Assembly: GCA_023374025.1 (NCBI GenBank)
Contig: SIJG01000019.1
Span: forward strand, 372,864-436,863
DNA: 64,000 bases
Reading direction: 5' to 3'
Source: Heterodera schachtii
Taxonomy: Eukaryota; Nematoda; Chromadorea; Rhabditida; Heteroderidae
Shown: one piece after another, positions 7,411 to 20,496 of the stretch
Numbering within the stretch: the stretch's first letter is position 1
Layout of the letters: each line of letters opens with the position of its first letter
The notes under the pieces: model-generated
What the model saw: only the letters and a program-made list of their open reading frames with translations
What the model was told of the DNA's origin: nothing
Databases searched by the model: none
Program-made: the position numbers and the translations under genes

Positions 7411-9152
7411 TCAATTCACCGAATTTTGACGTCCACCGCCACGGCCACGACCCGCCCCACGACTTCGACGCTAAATTTGGCTACTTTTTTTATTATTATT
7501 CATAAATTTAGTGATTTAATTATTTTACATTTGATCCTCCACCAGTGGCACGATTAGCACCAGCAGAGGTTGATTGGATGAGCATTTCATCCTATATTAC
7601 AATATATATTTTTATATCTTAATTATTTTATTCTTTTATTTTATTTTTTTTTTTTGCATTTTACCGCATGTATTTCACTGTAAATGTGTTGGACCTCCCC
7701 TTGATAAGGTTGCATTGGTTGTAGTTGGTACAAAATTTGTTGTTGTTGCGGCGCTGGAGGTTGCGGCAGACGATTTGTTTGTTCTTCTTGCGTTTGTTGT
7801 TGTTGAAATTGCGGAGTCTGTTGTGGCAGGATTTGTTGTGAAGTTGCCTGTTCGTGCTGCTGCTGCGGTTGAATGAGTGATTGCTGTTGCTGTTGTTGTT
7901 GTTGCGGCGATCCTACGTTTTGATTTTGCATAATTGTTTGTTGCGGTTGCTGCGGTTCCGGCGCAGCCATTACAAGCATTTGTCCATTCTCTTGGTGAAG
8001 GTTTTGGAATTGTTGTTGCTGTTGTTGTTGTTGTTGTTGTTGTTGCGGGTAGTCGTCAAGGTATTGGTAGTCATGATCTTGGGGTTGCTGCACAAATTGC
8101 TGACGCAGATATGCAATATTTTGTTGCGGTTGCTGAGTTGGAGTGAACGGCAAAAATTGTTGTTGTTGTTGTTGTTGTGGTTGTTGTTGCTGGCGTCGGT
8201 GAACATTTTGATGATGTTGTTGTTGTTGTTGTTGTTGTTGTAGTTGTTGGCGGTGTTCTGTTTGAAAAGGAAAGGCAGGGACCAAAACAAATTGCTGGTG
8301 TTGCACCAACGGGGCACCTCTTTGATTCATGCCAGCTGACGCAAAAACTGTAAAAAAAAAGCGCATACAATTAAATAATTAAAAAAGTTTTTTACCATTT
8401 TGCCCCATTTCGCTAAAGCCCACTCCGGTTCGTTGGCGTACCCGAAAAAATGGGCGTTGTAATGCGCGCACGTGACCGGAAAAAAGAAATAAATCACATT
8501 AAATTTTAACAATAAAAGCTTAATAAAGTTTGTTTTTTACCTCCTCTAAATTGCCTATTTCCGCTACGAAAACGCGGTTGCCATTCATGCTGATGATTGC
8601 CAAGGCTGTTATCGTGGTGCGCACCATGATAGCGCTGGCCCTGTGTTTTTTTAAAAATACAAGAATATTTGATAGCATTTTTGAGAGGCAGATTTCCCAT
8701 ATTTTAAAAGCTCAGGTAATAAATCGATCAAAAAATAAGGCAAAATAATAATAATAATAAATTTTAATCATTTACCAAAAATCAAAAAAAGAAAAGAAAC
8801 AGTTTACTATTCTTTTTTAAGCCCAATTCACTTTTTAAAATTCTTTTGTATCTGAAAAATTTACCACTTTTTTAAAAAATGTATTTGGCAAACAATCAAA
8901 TTTGTTCCAATTTTTGTGTGTTAATTTCAAAAAAAAATATTTTAGAAAGTTAATGGAAAAAACTTAAAGAGAAGGGCTGATTAAATTCTTAATTTTGAAA
9001 AAAAGAAGCGTGACAAAATTTTTGGTGTTATTTAAACTAGCAATTTTTAAATGTAAAAAAAAAAAAAGCATTTTCACCGATCCATAATGCTCTTGTTGCT
9101 GTTGTTGCTGGCGACGGCGACCTTGCCCTGCGCTATGCCAGACCCAAGGCAT
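7411..9152 (-). CDS. Gln-rich, Arg/Gly-rich low-complexity protein, spliced
   Basis: Model: exons 9152-9078, 8640-8541, 8476-8396, 8347-7665, 7591-7529 and 7470-7411, phases matching throughout, giving 353 residues. Exon 1 starts MPWVWHSAGQGRRRQQ. Exon 2 carries RFRSGNRQFRGG. Exon 4 holds many Gln runs, Pro-Gln repeats and a YQYLDDYP patch. Exon 6 is RGAGRGRGGGRQ, an RGG box. Such composition is typical of RNA-binding or condensate-forming proteins, but no folded domain is seen. Introns are 437, 64, 48, 73 and 58 bp. The acceptor of exon 3 reads TTTTTTCCG rather than a normal AG, although phase and sequence otherwise fit perfectly, so it is either a mutated site or my model is wrong there. 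Instead of stopping at 7411 the last exon could splice from TCG|GTGAATTG (7420) into the RING exon. No family is recognised. Confidence 0.55.
7665..8347 (-). repeat. CAG/CAA (polyglutamine) tracts
   Basis: Several pure or near-pure Gln codon runs lie within exon 4 of the Gln-rich gene, notably around 7890-7910, 8010-8045, 8155-8200 and 8215-8245. On the + strand they read as TTG/CTG-type triplets. Triplet arrays of this kind vary in length between individuals. They create the long + strand Leu/Val-rich shadow frames, which are not genes. Confidence 0.85.
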
Positions 9153-9400
9153 TTTTGAACTGAAATAATAAAATATTATTCACAGTGAAAAATAGTTGAA
9201 TTGAATTAAAATAATTAAATTAAAAGAATTAAATTTAATTAAAATAATTAAATTGAATTAAAAAAGAATTAAATAAGGATGTCAAAAATTTATATAATTG
9301 GCCAAAAATTATTCGTTCATCCCGGGGTGAAAATGACCAAATGAACACATTCCCCTCTATTTTATTAGTCATTTTTTTTGTACCTACCAATGGCGCCCAC

Positions 9401-9980
9401 GTTCCATTCGGTGATCAACTGCTTTATGGCCATTGCTTTCGCAGCATTGCCTCTTGCCCCCGCCCCTCCCAAAATCGGTGATCAAATGAATGAGCCAAAT
9501 ACAAAAAAAATATTTTGCTAACAAAGACACCAAAGCCAAAAAACGCCGAAATGCAATGCCCGAAAATTGGAAGCAAATTAATGGGATATTTCTAGCAATT
9601 CCGCCCTTCTCCGTTCCAATCGGTGATCCGATACCATTGCTTCGCAGCATTGCCTCTCGCCCCCGCCCCTCGCGAAATCGACGATTAAATGAATAAACAA
9701 AACTACAAAAAAATATTTTGCTAGCAAATAACCCAAAGCCAAACGCCAAAATGCCCAAAAATTTGGAAGAAATTAATGAGACATTTCTAGCAATTTCCCC
9801 ATCACCGTTCCAATCGGTGATCAGCTGCTTTGTGGCCATTGCTTTTCAGCATTGCCTCTCGCCCCTCTGCCCCTCCCAAAATCGACGATCAAATGAATTA
9901 GCCAAATACAAAAAAACTTCATTTGTTAACAAAGAGCCCCAGGCCAAAAAAAACGCTGAACAATTAAATGACTAAATTTG
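9401..9980. repeat. Three tandem copies of a ~200-bp unit
   Basis: Copies begin at 9401, 9613 and 9807, each with a GTTCCAATCGGTGATC-like start. They continue through GCAGCATTGCCTC, a C-rich stretch (CCCCGCCCCTC), AAATCGACGATCAAATGAAT and a polyA/ATATTTTGCTAAC segment. Periods are 212 and 194 bp. The third copy runs into AT-rich DNA near 9980. A minus-strand open frame (9384-9839) runs through the copies. Because it repeats with the unit and has no recognisable domain, I treat it as a by-product. Confidence 0.85.
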
Positions 9981-10103
9981 CTAAGAAAATAATTTGGAAG
10001 CAAATTTGTTTAACATTTATTTCGATTTTTCAACAAAATATTATGGACAAAATAAAATGAAATTTGAAGAGAATTTAATGGAAAAAAAAAAGAAAAAAAA
10101 AAG

Positions 10104-10301
10104 TTAAATAATTGAGGGCACCATTTTTTTCATGTAGTCTTTAACCCGATCAAAAATTAGTTGGGAAAAAAATGCCAAATACCCACGTCCCGATAGCCCA
10201 AAGTTTTGGCCCCGACAGGTCACAGTACCCGCCGAAAATGGAGTTGGACAACGCCTAAACTTTTTGGATTGGCCGATCAAGTCGATTGACTTGATTGGCA
10301 A
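10104..10301 (-). CDS. Possible coding exon, unrecognised
   Basis: A 65-codon minus-strand frame in a locally GC-richer patch reads CPTPFSAGTVTCRGQNFGLS, then YLAFFSQLIFDRVKDYMKKM, and stops at 10104. Its amino-acid mix is more protein-like than the surrounding frames, which suggests a terminal exon or a decayed one. It begins at a TTG, so any real start would be upstream and spliced. I recognise no family, and upstream exons could not be found in the AT-rich DNA to the right. Confidence 0.25.
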   Translation of the reverse strand: MPIKSIDLIGQSKKFRRCPTPFSAGTVTCRGQNFGLSGRGYLAFFSQLIFDRVKDYMKKMVPSII

Positions 10302-10858
10302 AAAATCGATAATTTATGTATGAATATTATCTACTAACACCTTCAATAAATCAAATTTCATATTTAATTTAAAAGTTTAATCCTTAATTTTTGATTTTTT
10401 GTTCAAATTCAAAAATAATAGTATTATCATATTTTTTTTTTGATTAAAATATAATTGCTTTTCAATAAAAAAATAAATAATTATAGGCATTTATTTAGGC
10501 CATTATTGTCCCCACCCGCGGCGGAAAAGGGCGCCGAATTGTGCGGAAGTAAAACAATTGAGAAATGATTGGATATTTTTTGAGATTATTGAATGGACCA
10601 ATTGATTTGGTCTGATCATTTTGATCCATTTTTGATCATTATTTTAGCTGATTCTTCAGACGAAAATATTTATTTCTTTTATGTTTGACTTAAATGCACC
10701 TACTGTCCATGAATGAAATTTTTTGAAAGAATATTAAAAGTTGAAATTCAATAACTCGAAAGCCAGGAATTTATTCTGAGCGTTTTCTGTTATTTAATAC
10801 TCATTCATGTCTTTAGAAGGGTATAGGCTTTTAGCGAATTTCGGGAACCTCACTATCA
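10302..10858. other. AT-rich intergenic DNA
   Basis: No gene seen. A short GC-rich island lies near 10510-10550 (CCCACCCGCGGCGG), of unknown origin. Confidence 0.5.
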
Positions 10859-13091
10859 TCCTACCCCGGGCAATGACCTTTTTTCTTTTTCATTTTTTTT
10901 TCTCTTTTTGCACCACTTTTTTGCTGCACTTTTTCCAAAATCTTTTGTGGAATAGGGGGTCTGGCGGTGCCTATAGGCGCCTCCGAGGGAGAAATTGAGA
11001 ATTTTAACCATGTTTAGCAAAATTAGAATTTGGCAATTATTTTTGAGAAAATTTTTCAATTCTTAGGGGTGTATTTTCTGAAATTTTTTTCGGATCATTC
11101 CTCAGGAATTCGAACTATTAATGAAATTTAATATATACCTTTTTTCTTTGTGTATAAAACATTGAGATTTTCGAAAAAAATACACAAATTTTTGTTTTGA
11201 CATTAAAGAGAAAGAAATTGAATAATTCAAATTAATGAATTAAGTGAGCAAAATAGTGAAAAAAGTATGAAATAGTGACGTTTTATTGATATAATTTCCA
11301 TCCAAAAATTGAGCAAAAAATTTTTTATTCACTGAATGCAGTTGCAATTATGAATGTTCCCTTACTTGATACCATTCCATATTTGTCTTAATATCTTTTA
11401 CTATAATTAATAATGTATTAAAGAAAATATAAAAAATATTTACACTCATTTAAAAATGTAATAAGTTATTTTAAATTAATTAACAATTAATTTGTATGCA
11501 ATTTGCTATATCATTTTTATTCACTTCACAATTTTTATTTCAAATTCATGTTTTTCTAATTAATCACAATCTCAAAAAAAAAAAAATATCCTGAAAGAGC
11601 TGCTGGAAAATTTGATAAAATTGGATTCTAATTACTCTAAGGTCTTTATGTTAAAGATATTGTATAAAATTATTTTAATAAAGCTGAAATTATTGCATAA
11701 TGGATTAGCTCCGTTTATTTCCTAAAATTAATTAAAAAATCATCCTTTCTAAATATACATGAAAGTTTTCCTATTTTAATTCAATACATAAATAATTAAT
11801 TGCGTAGTTTTGTTGATCCCCCATTGTATTTAAGCTTGTCCATTGAAAATTAATGGTCTCCTTGACAGAAGTAATTTGAGTAAAATTACTTGAAGAAAAA
11901 AGAAAAAAGCAATTAAAACATATTTTATACCCAAAAATTTTCTTTCTTTAACAAAAATAGATACATATAAAAAATTAATAATTAAAACAAAGCATACAAA
12001 AAATAGGTGGTTAAATTTTTAATACTTTTGATTGAAATGTAAAATAAAAATTTAAATAAATAAGAAAAAGTTTTTTAACGATTGAAAACATAAACCGGCT
12101 CTATTGCTCGTGAAAATTGATTATATAAATTCTTCAAATTTTTTTAATGTTACCGAATAATAAAATATAAAACTAAATTTTTAAAACATAGAGACCATTT
12201 CACCTTATGAATGTTTTTCATGAGACCAAGAAAAATTGAAAAAACATTCGCAAGATTCTGATTTTAACAATAAAAAATTATAGGAAATTAAAAATAAATA
12301 ATTTTCGAAAAGAGAATAATCGACTCAATATCATGATATATTTATTTATTTATTAATTATTATTAATTAAAATAAGAGGTATTAAAAACAGTAAAATGAA
12401 AAAAGAAAAACAAATTTCAAACATACTAACTTATAAATTTTATTAATATTAAAATTTAAAATACTAAAAATAAATATTTATAAAAGAAAACTTAAAGTTG
12501 AACACCTGGAAAAAAAACGTGATCTTAGCATGCATGAACGTGAATTTCAACAATTAAAAATATTGTATAAATTTACTTAAAATTCTTAACTATATTTTCG
12601 TCAGCAATAATTACGATTTTTAAATAACCGACTAAGTTATTTTTCCAACTGCAGAGAATTTTAAAATTTAAATTAAAAATATAATAAAAAAAAAATTCTT
12701 AAATAAACTGTTAGTATATTAACATACAGGATTTCCATTAAAAAATAAATTAATGTAGAAGGTTATTTATCAACATCAGACCATTAAAACACTTTTTTTT
12801 CTTCTATTGCATCAAAAGGAATAAAATTGTGAAAATACACTCCTGAGGAATGATCCAAAAAAAATTTCAGAAAATACACCCCTAAGAATTGAAAAATTTT
12901 CTCAAAAATAATCGCCAAATTCTAATTTTGCTAAACATGGTTAAAATTCTCAATTTCTCCCTCGGAGGCGCCTATAGGCACCGCCAGACCCCCTATTCCA
13001 CAAAAGATTTTTGTAAAATTGCAGCCAAAAAGTGGTGTGAAAAGAGAAAAAAAAATGAAAAAGAAAAAAAAAATCATTGCCCGGGGTAGGA
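10859..13091. mobile_element. 2.2-kb element with ~250-bp terminal inverted repeats
   Basis: The left end (10859-11107) and the right end (12841-13091) are inverted copies. They share TCCTACCCCGGGCAATGA at the outer tips, GGCGCCTATAGGCACCGCCA-type sequence in the middle and TCCTGAGGAATGATCC at the inner edge. The 1.7-kb interior is AT-rich and has no credible ORF, so this is a non-autonomous DNA element or its relic. The same 67-codon shadow frame appears in opposite orientation in both ends, simply reflecting the repeats. I could not find a target-site duplication at the matched edges, so the true termini may lie slightly elsewhere. Confidence 0.8.
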
Positions 13092-16000
13092 GTACCCCAA
13101 ATCATGAAACCGCCCCTGATAGACAATCATTTGAAGCGTGCTTTAAAATTTTGTAAAAATGATGCTTTTTGACCCAAAATGAGCTGAGGTAGCTGCAAAT
13201 TTTATTTTCGAGAATCGGAAATACAATTAATTAATCACTGGTGACATTAGTTATAATTCAAAAGTAATATGTATGTATTCTGAATATCACAAATATAAAA
13301 CTAACTATTTATACATGTAAAATAAATAGAACATTGGCAATACACGAAACGGGTCTTCAGTTATTGCAGCAAGAAAATCAAAAAAGAATTTGCAATATTT
13401 TAAATCAATGTTACAAATTACAAGAATTAAAAATACAAAATATCGAAAATAAACAATATCTTGTGACCCAAAATACCTAGAAAACTAGACTGCCTCCTCG
13501 AGCCTTCAACAAAAAGGATAATTTGAAGGAAATTATACTAATTAAAAAGATAAAGTAATTGGTGAAAAAAAATATTTTCAAAATTTATTCTTAAATATTA
13601 TGAAACTAATAAAGTTTATAAATTATCAAATAACCCATTTTAAAAATAAAATTAAATAAATCATTCACAAAAAAAATACATAAAACAAATAATGTGTAAA
13701 AAATTAATTAAAAAATTATATTTAAAAATAATATCTAAAAAAATATTTTCAAAATAAAATAAAAATAAAATAAAAACGGAGAATTTCATTAACACTAAAA
13801 GAATCTATAGAGACCAATATTAAAATAATTTATTGTAATTATTTTTTATTAATTTGTTTTAATACTTATTTTTTACTTTATTTTTTTTCTTATTTTATCT
13901 TTCATTATAACAAATAATAATATTTTATTATAAATGAATCAAAAACACTAATTTTAAGTGTTTATCTTATTGCATATTAAATTGTGATAAATTTTTATAA
14001 CGCAATAAAGTTAATAATTTTAAATAGAAAACAAATATAATTTCGAACATAAATGATTTGACGAAAATAAAAATAGACGAGTCATATATATATATATCAA
14101 ATACATAATTCTATAGACTTTTTAAAGAAAAATGGATTTTCCGTCAAAGTAGATTATTCCATTGGAAACTATGCAAGAAAATTTATAATTAAAGTAAAAA
14201 ATAATAATTTACTTGGATTAATAATATTAAATTTTACATAATCTTTGAATATAAATTATAAATTTATATGAGTAAAATTAAAGAACATACAAAAATAATG
14301 TTTAGAAATGAAAACTTCAATTTAAAGATATTCATTTATGAGATAAAAGAACAATAACAATTACAAGTGGAATATTAAATTTTTTTTATATAATTTATAT
14401 AATCGAAGATCAAAAAACAAAAATAGATTTATTAATTTGGGATCATTTAAAAATCTTTTAAAAATAAAATAATAGTATATTAAGCAATAAATCACACTAA
14501 TTCATGCAATTTGAATAGCATAACCAAATTCAAGGTGGTGGAGAAAATAAACCTCTAAGAATGGTTATGATTTTCAAAAAAAAAAAAAATTATAATAAGA
14601 GTTTACAAGGTATAATTTAATTAATGATTAATTTAGCTAACATTAAAATTATTGACTTAAGCATTAGATTATATACACATAATTAAAACAAAAAAAATTT
14701 AAATAAAATGCATACTGAAATATTTATTACGCGGAAAAAAGGCAAATCCATATTTATTAATGTGTTAAATAACATTTTTTATATAAATGATGTAAGGATG
14801 ACGCTTAGCATCATAAGCTTACCTTTTTTCTTTGTAATTATGTATTTTTTCAATTCTAATTAAGAAATTTTTAAATTATTCAAAAAATCGCTTTTATTTT
14901 GGAGCTTCTTAATCAAACACTGTTTTTTATACTAATAAAAGTATTATTAGATTAGCTAAATTTAGTCTATTCAAACAAAAAAATGTTTTTTCAATTAATT
15001 TTTCCATCTAATTTCGTTATAACCATAGTCTAAAATTTTGCATACATCAAAATTAAATTATTATTATAATTTATAGTTATTAAACTGTCTTATAAATATT
15101 GTTAAACAAAATAAATTTTTTATTTACTGAATAAATATTATTTTTTCATATATAATAGTTTTTAAACCTTAATTGAATTTATTTGTTGAAAATGAAAGGT
15201 TTTTTATTCAATATTTTAAATTTTTACTTAAACAACTTATTATAGTAGTTCAATTTTTAATTAATAATAAAAGAAAAAATTTACAACATTTTTTAAGTTT
15301 TTCAAATGCTTGTCATTTTTCTTTGTTTTTATTAATTTAAAAAAAAATTTATGCTTATATAAAAGCCGCTTCTTCTACATAGCAATTTAAATTAATTTAC
15401 ATTTTTTATTTCAAGTTCTTGGAGCAATAAATTGTTTATCAGATTAACTTTGTGTTTATATTAATACAATATTAGTTTTTTATTACTTTATCTTTATAGT
15501 GTTTAATTCATAATCAAAATAAATTTTTCTAGAATGCATTTTTTATTTTAGTTTTCATCATTGTAATATAATGTGTTCAATTTATTGATATTTTAAATCA
15601 TTTAAAGTTTTTTACTATTATTGGAACTGTTTTTTAGAATAAGTATAAATTTAAAGCAATCAGATTTCTATTCATTAAATTCAAAAGTAATTTGGATCCA
15701 AAATTAATAAAAAGATTAATTTAAATTTTATTTTTATGAAAAAAACATAAAACTCGTACAAAAATTTAAACAATATATCCAGATCAGTTAACAGAAAAAA
15801 AAATTGCAGTTAAACGAAACGAATGCATCTATTCTTATGATCACAAAGATGAATTGAATGTTCAATATCATGGTTAATCAAAAATTAATACATACATTTG
15901 ATCTTCGTTTTTTTACGAGATACAACATCAAATATCATAATAGGTCTTTTTAACATAAATTTTAAAAAATAAATTAAAAAATTATGCACATTATGTTAAG

Positions 16001-19000
16001 AGAATTGAAATAAATGGAATAAAAAATTGAAAAACCTAGTTCAAAAAAATAATTGGTGAAAAGATAATTTTTATAAAATATTGTTAAAAACGATTAGAAA
16101 ATACTTAAATACATTCAAATCTACAACTAAAAATTATAACTTGCAAAACTTTAATTCAACCAACCAAAAGGTTTAATTTACCGAACAAACATACTTTTAA
16201 AAAAGAAAATAATTTTTATTTCATATTGAGATAATTTATTTAAAATAAACAATTAAAAATTATGATTATATTAAAAAATTCAATAATGGTTTAACAATTA
16301 ATTTTTAATTATTAATATTTAATTTGCATTCCAATTATCATGCTTTAAATTTTAGAAATAAATTTATTTTATTATTATTCTTATGAATTAAAAATAAAAA
16401 TAAAAAATATTGGTATTATATATATTTTTGATATGATTAATAAAATTTGAATGTAAACTTCAACAATCCCGATCAACGAAAAAGACCAAATTAAATAGGT
16501 TCCAACAAAATTTTTTTATTAAATAGAAAGTTACAATATTTTCATCAATATATTTAAAAATATGCGCAAAATTATATTTTTATCGAATTATAATGTAAAT
16601 AAAATAATCGTCAAGTACTTATTTAATGAATTTTCACCAAATTATATCTAAATAAAAACTCATATTGTAACAAAATGTTGAGTCTTTTCGCAGTATCCTT
16701 TCGCGAGAAAATTAAATTACAAATTAAATTGGTATTTTATTTAAAATTTTAAAGAGAATTATCACTTAAAATTAATAATTATTAAAAGAAATCAAAAGGT
16801 GTCAGAAAAATTAAAAAGAAAAACATAAATAAAAATAAAAAGTCAATTTCATACAAAAGTAAGAAATCGCATTAGAAACCAAAAAATAACGTAATCGCAA
16901 GAAGGCAAAAATTATATTATGAGAGGAAATTGTAAAAAAAACCGAGTTTATAACAATTTTAAAAATATCAACCAAGAATCAATCAGAATAATTGCAATGA
17001 AAACGTTAATATTAAAATAATAATTAAATAAAGAAATGAATTATAAAATATTTTTAATATTAAATTCTGTGGTTTAAACCAAATTTTTTACAAGCGTGGA
17101 AAAAAAAAGACACAGCATCGTATTCTCACGACAAGAATTAAAAAAGTATTAAATGATAGTTTTAAAAAGCACATCAAATATATTTAATTTAGACATAATC
17201 AGTTAAAAAAATTTTGCTAATTAATAACTTAAATTCTAAAAATTTTGCGGTATTAAGTTAAGAAATTTAGAATTTTGAATAAAAACAATTTAAATCCTTT
17301 CATAAATAACGAAATGCAATTGAAGCTACTTAAGCACGCGTTATCATGAAATAAATATACTTTAATTAAAAAATCTAAAAGTTCTAAAATAAAAAATTTA
17401 ATTATCCACCATGAATGAAAAATATAATGAGTTGAAGTTAAGATTTTTAATAAATATTATGCCAAAGTTGAAATAAAGAACTGTGAAGTGCACAATTTAT
17501 TGGATTATCTAGAGTTTGTGCCAAAAGTTCTTTAAGATGAGCAAAAGGCCTTATCAATAAAAAATGCTTTGTCATTAATTAAAAATAAAAAATATATTTA
17601 AACTGGATGCATAAAAAAGATGATACTGAACAAATGCCTTAAATAAACAAAAAAAAAAGTAATTAGATAATTGAAAATCAATTTAATTAAAAGCAAAGAC
17701 AGTAAAAAGAAGAAAGTTGTTAAAAGATATTCAAAATAATAAACTATGGGAAATTTTATTTATAAAAATGTAAAATAAAATTAATATATAAGTCAATTAG
17801 TCCTTTTTTAAATGAATATAATTCAGATTATTTTGTTATTCGCTATATAAACAATAAAAGAAGTAAATTAGAAGTGAATCATGACAATTAATATAATCGA
17901 TTATAATTAGCAAAAATAATATTAGTTGAATACTAAGTGTTAAAAAGCTTACAAAAAACAAGTAGACATATTTAAAACATATGTTCCTACTCAAGTAAAA
18001 AATTTACTAAAATAGATAATTACAAAAAATATTCTATTTAAAAAAATCTAACAAAAACACTTTAAAAAACAAAATAGTTATAGAAGACCAATCAAGCTGT
18101 ATTTATAAATATTAATGCAAAAATAATAATTACTATATAAATTGATATTAAACAGTCTATTTACACTCTGTTCAATGACATACTAAAAACCGATGGATCA
18201 CAATATACTACTCATGACACAAAAAATTTATAAAATTCAATTGCACCAATTCAATTAGTAATTTATTTTTTGATTTAAAGAATGAATGCAGTTAATCCTT
18301 ATGATAATGAAAATATAAAAATCAGATAGTCATTTTAATCATGCAATAATTTTTTCAAACCTTTTTAACCTAAATAAAAAACTTTTGAGTTTATAATTTT
18401 GTTACGCCAAATTTGGGATCAGTTTCAACAAAAAATTCATTAAAATTTTTTCTTTTATAATTTCCGATTTTTTGGGTAGCTTTTAAATTTAAGGAAGGTA
18501 TGCTTGATAAAAATTTGAGCTTGATTCGTCCACGGAGTGGCAAAAAATTCTTAATGGCAAAAAATTCTTAAGTTTATAATTTTATTATTTCGTAAGTAAG
18601 TAAACTAATTAGTATCCGAATAGCATGAAGAAAATATAGGATTGATTTTGTATACAACATATGGATTTAAAAGCATAAAATATTTGAGGAAAAACTAATC
18701 TTTAAAAAACAGTACATATTTTGATTTGAGAAAAAATATTTGACGAAGAACATAAAATTAATAAAGCTTTTAAAATACAATCTCCCGATGAAAAAATCAT
18801 ACTGCTAATACATTTAAATTCAATAAGTTTTTAATTATTTTTCTAAATAGAATTATACAACAAAATAATTTATCCATTCTATTAATTTTACAAAATATGT
18901 ACAATTAAATAAATAATTAAACACTCTTTTTAATTTGGTTCGTTTGGGATAAAAAGATGGAAATGGAAATAAATAAAACAAAAATTTATAAAGTATTATA

Positions 19001-19958
19001 ATAAGTTTCTGAAATTCCCAAAATAATAATAAGTGATACTAAATATGTCTTAAACATTAAATAAATAATAAGAAATAAAAGCATAAACATAAATTAAATT
19101 ATTCTCTTCAATTTCTTTTACAACAAGGTATTTTTTTTCAAAGATAGCACATTTATATATATATTATTAACTTTAAAATAATAAAAATATCTATCTAGTT
19201 CTCAATTGAATAACATTAATAAATTTTTCAAAAAACTCCTTTAAAATGCAATGGACAAGAAAATACTTGGCAAGAAAAATCTATTTGACATAATAATTTG
19301 TAAAAAACTATTGTAAAAGTAAAAAATTTATTTCACAAACTTAATATATATTATAAATAATGAGTTGTGAAAATTTAATCCAGAACTACATTGATCATTT
19401 GAAAAGGGAGTTTGTGAACTATTTAAAACCAAATAAATAATTCCACAACTTTTAATATAATACATATAATATAAATATTAGTTATTGTAAAAATAATCAG
19501 CCTTTTTCCTCGAAGAACTGAAACTCACGGTCAGTCTTCAAAAACAAGAAACAGAAAAATCCAAAACACTTAACTAGAAAATCAAAATGAAATCAAAATG
19601 ATAGTATAACAAAGAAAAATACAACAAAAATTAAGAAAATCAAATGAGATTAGTAGTTAGTTTTAATACAAATTCAAACAAAATGTTTATTAAAAATTAT
19701 ACAAAATTAAGATAACAACATAAGTAAAAAAATACCATAATAATAAAATAAAAATGCATTTTTTGTGTTTTTACATAAAAATAATAATATAAGCAAAATA
19801 TACTAAATATACGATAAATTTAATAAAATTAATTAAAATTTAGATTAAAAATATAAAAAATATATTTAATAATAGATTATACATCAATTTTCAACCATCG
19901 TAGACTTGAATACTAGTATTATTGAAAATAACGAAAGTTAAACTAATTAACTCAAGGT
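13092..19958. other. AT-rich gene-poor tract
   Basis: No ORF of 60 codons or more, no RNA gene seen. The + strand is strongly A-rich to about 14.8 kb, T-rich from about 14.8 to 15.7 kb, then A-rich again. A slightly GC-richer patch at 18410-18560 (GATTCGTCCACGGAGTGG) may be a decayed repeat. Confidence 0.6.
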
Positions 19959-19968
19959 AAATTCAAAT

Positions 19969-20486
19969 AGAGAAAGGCAAAACGACTTTTTCTTAAGAAA
20001 AAAATTGTTTCATCGGAGATCAACATTTAAGTTTTTATTTAATTAACAATGTGCATTTTGCCAACAACGTATAAAACAACTTATTTTTAAATTTGAAAAT
20101 TTATTTCAGCGGGAAATATCACTTGGGAGAGAGATAACGCAAAATGAGAGAATGCTGAACTTTCAGTCCCAGTCATACAAAACATTTTTGTTTGTCTCTA
20201 TGTCTTTGAATCTCTTCCGATAACACTCTCTATTAATGTTTTTCTCTATCTTTCTTAATCAAAAGTGCTTTTGCTGACCAGTACTAAATTTTTTTAGCTC
20301 GCTCATTTCCGTTATCTTTCTCCCAAGTGATATTTCCCGCTGAAATAAATTTTTAAAAATTAACCGAAATTTTAAAAATAAATTGTTTTATACCTTGTTG
20401 GCAAATGCACATTATTAATAATTAAATAACAACGTGAAGGTTGTTAGCCCGAATAAACTAATAAATAAGTTGTTTTGCCTTTCTCT
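19969..20486. mobile_element. 518-bp foldback element with 10-bp target duplication
   Basis: The ends are AGAGAAAGGCAAAAC (19969) and its inverse GTTTTGCCTTTCTCT (ending 20486). The arms are near-complementary over roughly 180 bp, including TTATTTCAGCGGGAAATATC on the left and its inverse near 20325-20345. The same 10 bp, AAATTCAAAT, flank both sides (19959-19968 and 20487-20496). Long inverted repeats plus a 9-11 bp duplication fit a Mutator-like non-autonomous element (family knowledge). It has no coding capacity. Confidence 0.8.
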
Positions 20487-20496
20487 AAATTCAAAT

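Noticed and set aside
7320..7420. ATG codons at 7399-7411 as start of the RING gene
   Set aside because: They are in a different frame from the RING and run to a stop (TAA) within about 15 codons.
7574..8243. Val/Leu-rich + strand ORFs opposite the Gln-rich exon
   Set aside because: They are antisense of the CAA/CAG tracts of the minus-strand gene.
9384..9839. 151-codon minus-strand ORF
   Set aside because: It follows the three-copy tandem unit and repeats its own sequence with each copy; no start context or domain supports a gene.
10856..13089. Two similar 66-67 codon ORFs, one per strand
   Set aside because: They are the inverted ends of one element read in opposite directions, Lys/Asn-rich and without domain.
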